The translations under genes were made by a program, and so were the position numbers. Positions 11,500 to 22,217 of a DNA stretch of 64,000 bases are shown piece by piece. Below the pieces are notes generated by a model. That model worked only from the letters and a program-made list of their open reading frames with translations, ran no database searches and was not told where the DNA came from. Numbering within the stretch: the first letter of the stretch is position 1; every line of letters starts with the position of its first letter. The stretch is from Phragmites australis (taxonomy: Eukaryota > Streptophyta > Magnoliopsida > Poales > Poaceae), in contig NC_084943.1 of NCBI RefSeq assembly GCF_958298935.1, positions 11,649,001-11,713,000 of the forward strand, read 5' to 3'.

Positions 11500-12498
11500 C
11501 TTTGCCCTTTGGAAGGAAAAAAGTTTGTCATTGGTAAATTTTGAAAATTGAAACATCATAGACACTCATCATTCTCCTTGCACCCTTGCCGCAAAAAACA
11601 CCCCAAAACCCTCCTCCCTCAATCTCTTTGCTACCATGGGCAAGAAGAAGATAGAAAAATAGAGCCCTGCCAACAAGATGGCGAGCGCGATCCTGGAGTG
11701 ACAAGAATTCAAGATCACAGAGGAGGTTCTGGAGAGAGCCAAGAGTGAGGAGGTGATTCCTTCTCGGGTTCTAATCCCCTGCACGCCGGCAGTGGGGCAG
11801 ACAATCCCGAGCTCGGACACCCACAACTTTGTTGTCTTCCTTGACTTTTTTTGCTGCAACTTCAGTTTCCCTCCTTCTAGTTTCTTCCTCGAGGTGCTTG
11901 CTTTCTACAGCTTGGAACTCATTCACCTCAATCCCAACTCCATTATCATGTTGAGGCTTTTCTTGGCCTCTGTGTGAGGCTTTTCTTGGCCTCTGTGTGA
12001 GGCTTTTCTTGGCTTCCTCTCATCCCTTGACCTCTGATACTTCTATGTCTTGAACAGGCTCCAGAACAAGGTTGCCGGTGGCACCTATTTTGGCTCCAAG
12101 AAGGCATGTTGACGAAGTACATCAACTTCGCCGCCATGTACTCCTGGCCAGGTTGGCACAAGAAGTGGTTCTACTACCAACCTGGCCCAAAGAGGCTTCC
12201 TTACCGGGGCTTGCTACCACTGTCGAGGACCACTTAGACAGAGGAGTTGGTGATGAACACCCTTCACCGGAACCTTATTGGGAGATCGTACACCTAAAGG
12301 AGAGGAACCTAATGGTGTATGACATTGCGAGGGACTTCAAGAAGCGTCATCCCAACTTCTTGCAACCCATGGGGGTTCAAGTAATGAGAGGGAAAAGGAA
12401 AGCTCGGAAGAACAATTGCAGGTGGAAGGAAGAACAATTGCAGGTGGAAGGAAGACAAAGAAAAGGCAACAGCTCAAGGAAATAGATGATTGGGAAAC
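11500..12498 (+). pseudogene. Element A extra ORF: degenerate plant 'putative gypsy-type transposon' domain on the sense strand
   Basis: From an ATG at 11637 the frame starts MGKKK, has two early stops, then reads through EEVIPSRVLIPC and HNFVVFLDFF. FYSLELIHLNPNSII follows, the hallmark of the plant domain that Pfam names putative gypsy-type transposon (PF04195, recalled from knowledge). At 11952-12017 a 23-bp unit encoding the CEAFLG region is repeated about three times and disrupts the frame. Further on, in another frame, YINFAAMYSWPGWHKKWFYY (about 12100-12160) is the C-terminal conserved part. It lies 3' of integrase on the same strand. It is cut at 12498 by the 22-kb composite, and related DNA resumes at 34533. 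It is clearly non-functional. Confidence 0.7.
11952..12017 (+). repeat. 23-bp unit in about three tandem copies
   Basis: tgaggcttttcttggcctctg starts at 11952, 11975 and 11998. A 23-bp step is not a multiple of three, so each extra copy shifts the reading frame of the surrounding extra ORF. It is probably replication slippage. Confidence 0.9.
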
Positions 12499-12503
12499 CA
12501 AAG
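12499..12503. other. Target-site duplication CAAAG, left copy
   Basis: CAAAG directly precedes TGTAACACC at 12504 and recurs directly after the terminal GTGTGACA at 34533-34537. This shows that everything between is one insertion event plus later nested events. Confidence 0.92.
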
Positions 12504-14379
12504 TGTAACACCTTGATTTTCAGATTTCTCAAATTTTTAAAATTTTCCAAGATTATTGAATAGCTTCACCAGTAATATAGGTTTAAAACCTATTTTTTTT
12601 AATCAATCAATAAATATAGGTTATTATTTTGTGTGCATTACATGCTGAGTTATGCTAGGAGCTAGGTAAATGCATTAGAGTTCTTTTTTCTTTTTCTTTC
12701 TCTTTGGTGTTTTGAGTGAAAAAAGATTTTGAAAAGGTTTTTACAAAACTCAGTAGTGAATAAGTTAAGGATCTTAGTGGTTAGAATTCAAAATCTTTGA
12801 ATTCATCATCTATCAATCCTTGATCATACCTAATCCTTTTCTAGTTCAATTAAAATATTATCCAAATCCTTGTTTAAAGTCAATCTCTCCTCTTCCTAAA
12901 ATTCTATCCAAATCCAAATTCAAATTCCTTATCTACTCCTATTCTTATTCAAATTTCTCTGCAAAAGTTCTTTTCTAAACCCTAGATATACCTAAAGTGT
13001 CTTTGGGCTCAATCTTGCTCAAGTCCAAACCCTTAGCCAAGTCTTCTAGATGCCCCAACAAAAGATCCATGAAATCTGCAAATTTTTACGGAGTTCTGGA
13101 CAACCTCATTTTCTCATGAAGTTTCGGAGTTCAAAACAGACTCAAATGCAAACCTTGAAAAGACCAAAGTTGTCCAAACCCTTAGCCAAGTCTTCTAGAT
13201 GCCCCAACAAAAGATCCATGAAATCTGCAAATTTTCGCGGAGTTCTGGACAGCCTCATTTTCTCATGAAGTTTCGGAGTTCAAAACGGACTCAAATGCAA
13301 ACCTTGAAAAGACCAAAGTTGTAGGTCTTGTCGAGTGCTTTGATTTGAACCTATGGAAGTCCTATTTTGGATAATAGAGCTAGGAGTTATGGCCCCCCTA
13401 ATCAGTGCTGCGCAGATAAATCCGAGTTCAATCAGTTTATCTTGTGGTGCATGTTTCAAAATCAAGATGACGTTTTCAGACATTCCAATGACTACCAAAG
13501 TTGTATATATTTTCGAGTATTACAATTTAAAATCAAGAAACGTCCAATTTGAGGTCCAAAAGATGGAGATATCATCCTCGGAATACAGAGCTGTGAAAAA
13601 GGTAACCATAACTGATTCGAACTTGAATCCGATTCGTGTTTGGTATGGACTCCACCTCAACTAGTCACCCCTAGCCCTATAAATATGAGTTTCACTCCCT
13701 CTCCTACCCCTATTTCACACCCCCAAACCCTAGAAGTCACTGCTGCCATGTCCGTGCATCGCCGGAGCCGCCGTCGCCGCCCGTGATGCGCTACGTCGAC
13801 TTCTCCGCGAATCCTCTTTCCTTGACCATCAAAGCAAGGTGAGGACCCCTTCTTCTCCTCCCTTACTACTGTTTTAGCATCATATTAAGTTCCTAGCTAA
13901 GCCCTAGCCCCGGCCAAAGCATGATCTACGCTGTCACAGTCGCCGCCGTCGCGGACAGCTGCGGGACAGCCGCGCTGTAGCCGATTGGTATCGACGTTCC
14001 CGACCGACCAGAGGTCAAATCACCAAGCCTTTCACTGGTGCATGTCCCATGATGTTCTCCACATCCTCACCAACCAGGTCGGCCAGTAGAGCAGCCAAAC
14101 CACCGCAATCAAGGTCGACATACCCGTTGTCCAGTTTCTGCACACGTTTTGCGCGCGCACTGGATTTGCATTCGCGTTCCCCGTCAATCCGAAAGCTGTA
14201 TGGATGCACCAACCACGTCACGACATGACCCATCATGTCTTCTACGAGACCCTAGGAGCCCATCCCTTTTTGTGTAGCGACACGACCAGGACGCCATTAC
14301 TAACCACAACACGTCATAGCCATCACCCATCTCATCTCCGTTGATCATTCTTCCTCTCAGTTGATCGTTCTTCCTCTCA
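12504..14379 (+). mobile_element. 5' LTR of the LARD-like element, left segment
   Basis: It aligns with the start of the 3' LTR at 30449 (gtaacaccttga..ttcagatttctcaaatttttaaa). It contains a TATA box (ccctataaatatgag, about 13676). A block from about 13017 to 13160 is tandemly repeated at about 13174-13310 (gatgccccaacaaaagatccatgaaatctgc occurs twice), which the 3' LTR lacks. Homology to the 3' LTR is lost after cttcctctcag at about 14360. The next 20 bp are a near-copy of the preceding 20 (gttgatcattcttcctctca / gttgatcgttcttcctctca), and then the nested Tat LTR begins. Confidence 0.85.
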
Positions 14380-14632
14380 TTGGGTACTGTTGTAATTATG
14401 CGATCATACTCATTTGTACCATAATGCCCCCGGATATTCTGGGAATGTAGCAGGTTAGGGGGTAAGATGTGTAAACGGCACCTGTGGTCGCTGAGTACGG
14501 GCTATAAATAGAGCACAGTGTAACCGGAAGGGGTATCAAAAAGCTATTCCACCTCCAGTACTTGTCACTCTTAGGGACCTTCGATATCTCTGTATCCGAA
14601 GGTTCACCTTGTCTGGGAACTTGATCCCAACA
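14380..14632 (+). mobile_element. 5' LTR of the nested Tat element, 5'-truncated
   Basis: It matches 25713-25966 of the 3' LTR, from ttgggtactg to gatcccaaca. Both copies hold the TATA box gggctataaatagagc (about 14503). The first about 374 bp, including the TG terminus, are missing. Confidence 0.9.
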
Positions 14633-14633
14633 G

Positions 14634-14651
14634 TTGGCGTCATCCGGGGGA
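14634..14651 (+). other. Putative primer-binding site of the nested Tat element
   Basis: TTGGCGTCATCCGGGGGA begins two bases after the LTR terminus. It resembles the TGGCGCC-type tRNA-complementary sites of Tat and Athila elements. The exact primer tRNA cannot be named without comparison to tRNA 3' ends. Confidence 0.55.
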
Positions 14652-14667
14652 TCGAACCCACGAAGGC

Positions 14668-16094
14668 ATGCCACCCAAGAAGAAATCGAAGCCAGCCGGA
14701 ACAGCGGAGGTGTTACCGGAACCACCAGCCGCGGCCGGGCCTTCGGCTGATAGACCTACTTCGGTCATACCAGGATCAAGTAATGCTTCGGCCAAGGGGG
14801 CTTCAGCTGGACGAGAGCGGCACTGCAAGTTGAAATAGGACCACAACAACCCAGTGATGGCCGCCAGAGCGAAGCACTCCGGGTTAGCACGGAGCAAATG
14901 CCGGTCATGGAACCAATATATCGCACTCACTTCGATCCTCCAGAAAGAGAAGGCGAAAGGGAGCGAAATGAAGAATGGGAGGAACTCGATGACTTTGCAA
15001 AGTTTGAGCATGAGGAAGAAAAAAATGAAGAAAGAATAGCAAGGCTAGAAGCCGAAGTATTGGAAAGGCAGCTAGCGCAGAAGAAGCGCATGTTGGATGG
15101 CCTAGCAGCGAGTCGGAAAGCCACAGAGTACCGCAGGTGGGCAGACGAAGCAAGAAAAATATTGGAAAAAATCCAGGAGGAAATCAATATGCTCCACCAA
15201 GCGGAGGGCATGTCTCGCCAGCCAACGCTGCTGGGAGACTTGATACGAGCTTCGCAGGAAGTTCGGCGAAGATCTTCCACGGGAGATCCGGAGTCCCCTC
15301 TGGCCATGGATCTGCAAAATCAGCTATGGCTGCCAGGATTCAAGATGCCCAGAGTGGTTATGTTTGATGGAGAATCAGACCCGAGAGAATTTGTCATGAG
15401 TTTCGAAGCAGCTGTGGAGTCTGCGGGAGGGGATGATGCAACCTTGGCGAAGGCCTTCGTATTGGCCATAAAGGGGATAGCAAGGTCCTGGTACTCCGCG
15501 TTGCCCCCGGGATCCATATATTCATGGGAACAGCTGCGTAGGACACTATACAGCAACTTCCAGGGGAATCGGGCAAACAAAATCACCACAACCGACCTCT
15601 TCGCGCTGAAACAGCAACCAATAGAAACCTTACAGAGCTATATGCGTCGCTTCGTACACATACGTTGTAAGGTGAAGGGGTTGAGCGAAGATACAATCAT
15701 CGATGCCGCAATACAGGGCATCAGAGGCGGGCTATTGGTAGGAAAGCTCACTAGAAAAAGACCCGGAAGCATCCAAGAGCTGCTCAACAAGATGGAAGAA
15801 TACTCAAGATCTGAGCTCGATCATCTCCAAAGGAAAAACGAAATGACAGCTTCCAAAGTAAAACAACATGCACCAGCTAAAGAGGCAGGCGGCGGCAATC
15901 CTAGAGACAGACTGCACCGTCCAAGAAAGCTCGAAGGCTCTGATTATCCAAGGCAAAAAGAAGTCAATCAGATCAATCCCAGCCCGCTCGAAGCCGTTCA
16001 AGGATCATGCGAAGCCTACAGCTTATCCAATAGGGGAGGCCGAGCGGGCAGGGGAAGAGGCTATGAAAGAAAGCTTGGCAAAGAAATCTGTTAA
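14668..16094 (+). pseudogene. Tat gag (capsid/nucleocapsid-like) gene, lightly damaged
   Basis: Gag forms the particle that packages the element RNA. The natural start is probably the ATG at 14668 (MPPKKKSKPAG), whose frame stops at 14836. The main frame opens at 14898 and runs 398 codons. It has a charged coiled-coil-like region rich in Glu, Arg and Lys at residues 15-95. The retrotransposon gag core spans about residues 150-260, with GFKMPRVVMFDGESDPREFV, IKGIARSWYSALPPGSIYSW, LRRTLYSNFQG and LQSYMRRFV. A frameshift near 15900-16000 moves the reading into the frame that leads to protease. No clear CCHC zinc knuckle is seen. Confidence 0.88.
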
Positions 16095-17100
16095 TCACGG
16101 AAGGACAGTGCACCATGCAACAAGCTTCGGAAGAAGCGAAGGGTGGCAGAACCACAATCAAAACATGGCGTTTCCGAACCAATGGCAGCAAATTCCAGCA
16201 CCACAGTATGCACCTGCAACTTCAGCTCAGTTTGATCAAACTAGGCAAATGAACCTTCAGGGGGAGCTACCTCCGCCACCACCAAGACCCGCAATCGAAG
16301 CACCACCAGAAAGTAGAAAATCAGTCAACACGATAAATCATGGGTACAACATGGTGTTGGCCATCTCAGGGGGATCAAACCAGCAGACAGAATCTAAGAG
16401 ACAACGAAAAGAATATGTGCATAGGGTCAACCACGTCGGAGTGGGACCAACGTACATCAATTCAAGATGGTCAAACATTCCCATTATGTTCTCCCAAGAG
16501 GATATGAGGGTCTTAGACTATCCACACACATATGCCTTCGTCATTACAGCAAGCATCTCGGGATATGAAGTACACAGGACATTAATCGATGGGGGAAGCT
16601 CGGCGGACATTATCTTCGCAGACACCTTCGATAAAATGGGGCTGTGAAGAAGTGACTTAAAGCAACCTGGATCGCCATTGCTAGGCTTCGGCGGAAACAC
16701 AATGAACGCTCTGGGAAAAATAACAATCCCAGTGTCGTTTGGCGAATAGATGAATTTCCGCACATAAGACATTACCTTCGATGTGGTGGACATTGGCTAC
16801 CCGTACAATGCGATATTTGGAAGGGGATTCCTCAATACATTCGGAGCAATACCATACCACGCATACTTGTGCGTGAAGATGCTTGGCCCGGAAGGAGTCA
16901 TAAAGGTGTTGGGAGATCAGCGAGTGGCTAGATGAATCGAAGTGGGAATAGCTCCAGGAAGAAGAAATGTCCACACCATAACAGACCCTTCGATGGGTCG
17001 CGAAGCAAGCCGCAACCAGCCAAAGATAGGAAAAGCAGCGAAGGCTGCACCAGAAGGAGCGACCAAAATAGTACAGCTAAATTAGAAAAAAGAAGATAAA
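15868..17100 (+). pseudogene. Tat aspartic protease region
   Basis: The frame at 15868-16647 continues from gag through a Pro/Gln-rich linker (ELPPPPPRP). It then enters the protease: [20 protein letters not shown], where [10 protein letters not shown] carries the catalytic Asp in the DGGS form usual for the Tat branch. A TGA at 16645-16647 follows KMGL. The same frame goes on through LLGFGGNTMNALGKITIPVS, two further stops, and then VVDIGYPYNAIFGRGFLNTF, the usual C-terminal protease signature, and another stop near 16934. The protein cleaved gag-pol; here it has four nonsense codons. Confidence 0.85.
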
Positions 17101-20100
17101 AAGGTCACTATAGGAGCGGAGGCTCCGGCAGAGGATCAACAACAACTTGTAATGTTCCTTTGCGACAACGATGATGTCTTCGCTTGGTCTCCCAGGGACC
17201 TGCAAGGAGTAAGTTGGAAAATCATTCAGCACAACCTAAATGTGGACCCCAAAGCAAAGCCAAGGAAGCAAAAGCTTAGGAAAGCTTCGTGCGAAAGAGA
17301 AGAAGCAGCGAAGGCTGAAGTAGAAAAACTGCTCGATGCTAGAGTCATACGCAAAGTAATGCACTCAGAGTGGCTAGCCAACCCAGTATTAGTAAGAAAA
17401 AGCAATGGAAAGTGGAGAATGTGCATCGACTTCACAGACTTAAATAAAGCCTGTCCCAAGGATGACCTCCCACTGCGTAGAATTGACCAGCTGGTAGACT
17501 CTGCGGCCGGCTGTGAGATGCTAAGCTTCCTAGATGCTTATGGAGGGTACCATCAGATATGGATGGCGAAGGAAGACGAAGACAAAACGAGTTTCACGAC
17601 CTCCTTCGGTACATACTGCTTCATAAGGATGCCTTTCGGACTTTGAAACGCTGGCCAACCTTCACAAGCCGCAGCTGGGACAAAATGTATTGGCCTATGT
17701 TGATGACATAGTGGTCAAAAGTACCAGACGGAGCCAACACCTCGAAGACCTCCGGGAAACCTTCGACAATCTGCGAAGAGAAGGCCTAAAGTTAAACCCA
17801 GAAAAATGCGTCTTCGGGGTGCAATCCGGAAGACTCCTAGGGTTTTTGGTGTCGAAGAGAGGCATCAAAGTGGATCCTCAGAAGATACAAGCAATTTTAG
17901 ATATGAAACCCCCACATAACAGAAAGCAAGCTCAACGCTTGGCAGGAAGGCTAGTGGCATTGAACAGGTTCATTGCAAAGTCTGCAGAGCGAAGTTTACC
18001 ATTCTTCAAGGTGTTAAAAAGCTCTGACCCTTTCAAATGGGTTGGGGAGCAGCAAGCAACCTTCGATGAGTTAAAAATCTACTTGACGAAGCTTACAGCA
18101 CTAACCAACCCGAATCCAGGCGCAGATTTGCTGTTATACATAGCGGCATCCCCTTCGGCAGTCAGTGTTGTACTCGTACAGGAAAAACCCAAAGACAACA
18201 GGCTGCGCCAAGTACCAGTATATTATGTATCAGAAGCCTTAGCAGGCCCAAAAAAGTCATACACAGAGTTGGAAACAGTAGCGTATGCACTGGTAATGGC
18301 ATCCCGCAAGCTTTGCCACTATTTCACGTCTCACAAGATTACAGTACCAACTTCCTTACACCTTCGCGACATGTTCGAAAACAAAGAAGCCATTGGAAGA
18401 ATAGCGAAGTAGGCAACGGAGATCGCTCCATTCATGATCGTTTTTGTGGCAAGAACATCACTAAAATCGCAAGCACTGGCAGACATCGTGGCGGAATGGA
18501 CACCCTTAACTGAAGCCTCGGATGATGAACCGCCAGAACCTGTCTGGACCGCATATTACGACGGAGCTTGGGGAGCTACAGGAGCAGGAGTTTTGGCAGT
18601 AATGTTTTCACCTTCGTGGACGAAGCTAAGATACGCCGCCAGGTTATAGTTCCGCTCCACAAACAATACGACGGAGTACGAAGCAGTCCTCCTGGTACTT
18701 CACAAGGTGAAGGCTTTGGGCGCCCGGACAGTACTTGTCAAAACAGACTCGAAGGTCGTAGCAAGTCAAATTGACAAAACATTCCAGGCAAAGGAACCAG
18801 AGCTGATTAAGTACAAAGCAGCGGTGCGAAGAATGGAAAAATACTTCCTCGGATTCACAGTCAAGAGTGTATCAAGAAATGATAACACCGAAGCAGATGA
18901 ACTAGTGAAAGCGGCTTCGCAAAACCTACCTATGCCTTCAGACATTTTTTATCAAAAGCTGACTAAACCAGCCCTTGAAGACAATTTGAACCAAACGCGT
19001 CTAGTTGCGACAGTCGAAAGCGAAGACTGGCATTCTCCAATACTGGCATATCTTCGCGGTCAGAGAGACATTGAAGATCAGGTCGGAGCAAAGCGTATGG
19101 CTCAGAGGGCCAGAAATTACAAAGTTATGGAAGACAATTTGTACAAAGCAGGGGTCTGTGCACCGTTCTTGCGATGCATATCTCAGAAAAAAGGCCAGAA
19201 CCTGTTAAGAGAAATTCACAGCGGGTTGTGTGGTTCTCATATCGAAACAAGGGCTCTGGTCAGAAAAGCATACAAGCAAGGCTTCTATTGGCCAATGGCT
19301 GTAAACGACGTGGATCAACTGGTCCGAAGTTGCCAACATTGCCAATTCTAGGCGAAGGGGTCAAATAGATCGACGACGAAGACACAACTCATTCCGCCAA
19401 TCTGGCCATTAAGGCGGTGGGGAATTGACATTGTTGGGCAGCTGCCGCCAGCTCCAAGAAATTTGCGTTATGCGGTGGTGGCAGTAGAGTACTTTTCAAA
19501 ATGGGTAGAGCCAATGCCACTTGTGAGCATAACATCAAGAAACATACAAAAATTCCTATGGCAGGGTATTGTATGCCGCTTTGGAGTCCCAAGTGAAGTA
19601 ACCGTGGACAATGGCACTCAATTCGATAGTGCGGGTTTCAAGGATTTCTGCAATGGTCTAGGGATAAAAGTAATTTTTGCATCAGTATACCACCCACAAT
19701 GTAATGGGGTAGTTGAGAGAGCGAATGGCATCATCTTCGTGGGGGTCGCGAAGTGTCTTCACGGATTGCCAAAAGGGAAGTGGGTCAAAGAACTGCCCAA
19801 GGTATTGTGGTCATTAAGAACAACGGTTACAAGACCAACCGGGTACACGCCATTTTGCCTTCTCTTCAGCGAAGAGGCCATGACCCCAGAGGAATGCAAA
19901 ACCAAATCATTCAGGGTCGGGAATGAACCAGAGCAATGTGAAGAACTATCATCGAAAGATGCCCTTGAAGAAGTAAGATTGCAAGCCGTAGAAAATCTGG
20001 CCAGTTATCAACAAGAGACAAGAAAATGGAGAGATAGAAATATATCCAAAAAGACCTTCGCCCCTAGAGACTTGGTGCTGCGAAGGTTTGGTACAACAAC

Positions 20101-20248
20101 ATCGGTTGGAAAACTTCAGAGTAAATGGGATGGCCCTTTCATAGTAAAAAGATCGTTGAGACCTGGCTCAGATCATCTAACTAATATGGAAGGTGAGGAG
20201 CTTCCGCACACCTGGAACGGAGACAATCTTCGCAAGTTTTACGCCTGA
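17101..20248 (+). pseudogene. Tat pol: reverse transcriptase, RNase H, archaeal-type RNase H, integrase
   Basis: RT starts near 17150. It shows VIRKVMHSEWLANPVLVRKS, MCIDFTDLNKACPKD, LDAYGGYHQI and RMPFGL, then a short deletion with a stop and frameshift (17644-17690), then the active-site AYVDDIVVKS. RNase H includes LLLYIAASPSAVSVVLVQE and YTELETVAYALVMASRKL. The archaeal-type RNase H runs from LADIVAEW to NTEADELVKAAS with YYDGA. Integrase has its zinc-binding His/Cys set (HSGLCGSH, CQHC) and GIDIVG, VDNGTQF and NGVVERANG carrying the D, D, E triad. From 17690 to 20248 one frame is open except for stops at 18410, 18647 and 19349. It is close to intact but not functional as it stands. Confidence 0.93.
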
Positions 20249-20606
20249 AAGTCGGCAACTAAGTCCGAGACTCCAATGTAATTTTTCTTTCGTAGTATTT
20301 CTTGTAATCACATTGTAAGGGTACTGCACTCTTTTCCTCACAGGGGGACCCCTTCATTAGGGGGTGAGGTTTTTAACGAGGCAGGAACCCATGTAAACAA
20401 TGATATAGTAGTACCCCCAAAAAATGATGCTTGTCTCGAGTACTAGTAGTTTATCGTCGAAGTGCTCCAACCTAGAGGTAGGTTGGCGCACCAATCGACG
20501 ACGAGAACGCGGTGCGAAGTGTAAGCAAAAAGAGGTACACTTTCGACCTTTACAAAAGTAATAATATATATATATATAAAGAGAACGGGAATTAAAAAAA
20601 ACCACT
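20249..20606 (+). other. 3' flank of Tat pol, no gene seen
   Basis: Non-coding sequence follows the integrase stop. It includes a microsatellite (TA repeat, about 20565-20580) and a G-rich stretch, cacagggggaccccttcattaggggg (about 20339-20366). Confidence 0.5.
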
Positions 20607-21290
20607 CAGGGGCTAAGAGTGCCTGCCCCCGCACCGAAGGAAAAACAAACCTTCAGAAGTAAAAACGAAGTGTCGCTTGACCGACGAAACGGCATCGCAC
20701 TTCGCGAAAAAGTCAGGGGCTAAGAGTGCCTGCCCCCGCACCGAAGGAAAAACATACCTTCGGGAGTAAAAACGAAGTGTCGCTTGACCGACGAAACGGC
20801 AACGCACTTCACGAAAAAGTCAGGGGCTAAGAGTGTCTGCCCCCGCACCGAAGGAAAAACGTACCTTCGGGAGTAAAAACGAAGTGTTGCTTGACCGACG
20901 AAATGGCAGCGCACTTCGCAAAAAAGTCGGGGGCTAAGAGTGCCTACCCCCGCACCGAAGGAAAAACATACCTTCGGGAGTAAAAATGAAGTGTCGCTAG
21001 ACCGACAAAACGGCAGCGCACTTCGCAAAAAAGTCGGGGGCTAAGAGTGCCTGCCCCCGCACCGAAGGAAAAACGTACCTTTGGGAGTAAAAATGAAGTG
21101 TCGCTTGACCGACGAAACGGCAGCTCACTTCACGAAAAAGTCGGGGGCTAAGAATGCCTGCCCCCGCAATGAAGGAAAAACATACCTTCGGGAGTAAAAA
21201 TGAAGTGTAGCTTGACTGACGAAACGGCAACGCACTTCGCAAAAAAGTCGGGGGCTAAGAGTGCCTGCCCCTGCGCCAAACTAAAAACAA
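20607..21290 (+). repeat. 107-bp tandem array, seven copies (the last partial), in the Tat 3' region
   Basis: The landmark ggggctaagagtgcctgccccc recurs at 20609, 20716, 20823, 20930, 21037, 21144 and 21251, exactly 107 bp apart each time. Units contain accgaaggaaaaacataccttcggg, which can fold back through its ccgaagg/ccttcgg arms. Copies differ by only a few changes, so the array is recent or homogenised. It sits between integrase and the antisense genes. Such 3' tandem arrays in the Tat branch are known as a source of satellite DNA. The apparent minus-strand frames across it arise from the repeat. Confidence 0.95.
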
Positions 21291-21542
21291 ACCAAATCTC
21301 TACAGACCGAAGTTATCTACGACTAAAAGTCGGGGGGGACGGCGTTTTACAAAAAATATATAACACAAGTACTGTGCAATCGCAGGAAACTGTGGCAAAA
21401 ATCGGGGGAACGACGTCGGTCGGTACGTCGAGTCCGAAGCCCCTACCCACATGAGATTTGGAATTTCTCAAATCGCAGACAACGCTTCGGGCGCCATGTC
21501 GCTAAAGTGTAACAAGACAACAAGTCGTAATGCAAAACCAAT

Positions 21543-22126
21543 TTATTCCGCATGGTCATCAACATCTGGATCAACAAAATCCTTATACCAATTACTGAAA
21601 GAAAATTGAAAAGCAACGCCTTCGCTGGTGTGAAAATGCGTCATTGGGGCCAGGGGGGCCCCAACTTGAGTCGAATATGATGGGGACATACGGACATCAT
21701 CATCGCCATCGTTGCACCTTACTACTTGCGAAGAGGGACCACGGCGATAGCAAAGTTGCGGTCGACGCAAAACTGGCTCTTCGTCCTGAGGCTCAATCTT
21801 TGGCTCAAGGAGCGCCGATGTGCCTTCGACGTCTCCCCTCGCTATACGGCGCAGGTCCCGTTCAGCTCAGCGACTAGCTAGCGTCGAAGGACTAAGGGAT
21901 TTCCAAAAAGCTTTGGTCCTAGCATTCATATCATCATATGACCTACACTTCGCATGCCAATACCGCTCCAGCTCGATATCGGCATGGCGACGGTGAAATG
22001 ATTCCCAACAAGACCAAGACACATAAAAATTGTCCCTCATTATGGTCAAAGGGACAGCTTCTTCGGCTACTTGCGCAGTGTCCGAAGGAAGGACCCGCGC
22101 AGGGAGCGCAAAAAGTCAATAACACT
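21543..22126 (-). pseudogene. Second antisense ORF block of the nested Tat element
   Basis: This lies downstream of the larger antisense gene and on the same minus strand. One frame runs about 190 codons with a single internal stop (about 21864). It contains VAEEAVPLTIMRDN, SWSCWESFHRRHADIELERY, KAFWKSLSPS, then a Glu-rich LLEPKIEPQDEEPVLRRPQ, and ends FSNWYKDFVDPDVDDHAE. I do not recognise a named domain. It may be a last exon of the gene at 22218-24902 or a separate ORF. No reliable splice site joining the two was identified. Confidence 0.55.
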
Positions 22127-22217
22127 TCTATGTAAATATAAGATATATTACACAACCAATGTGTTACATCGTCAATCACAAAAGCGAAAAAAAAACAAGA
22201 CGACCCTTTGCTCTGAG

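Noticed and set aside
20613..21242. Several minus-strand frames resembling a repeated Arg/Phe-rich protein
   Set aside because: They are generated by the 107-bp array. The unit is not a multiple of three, so no single frame follows the repeat.
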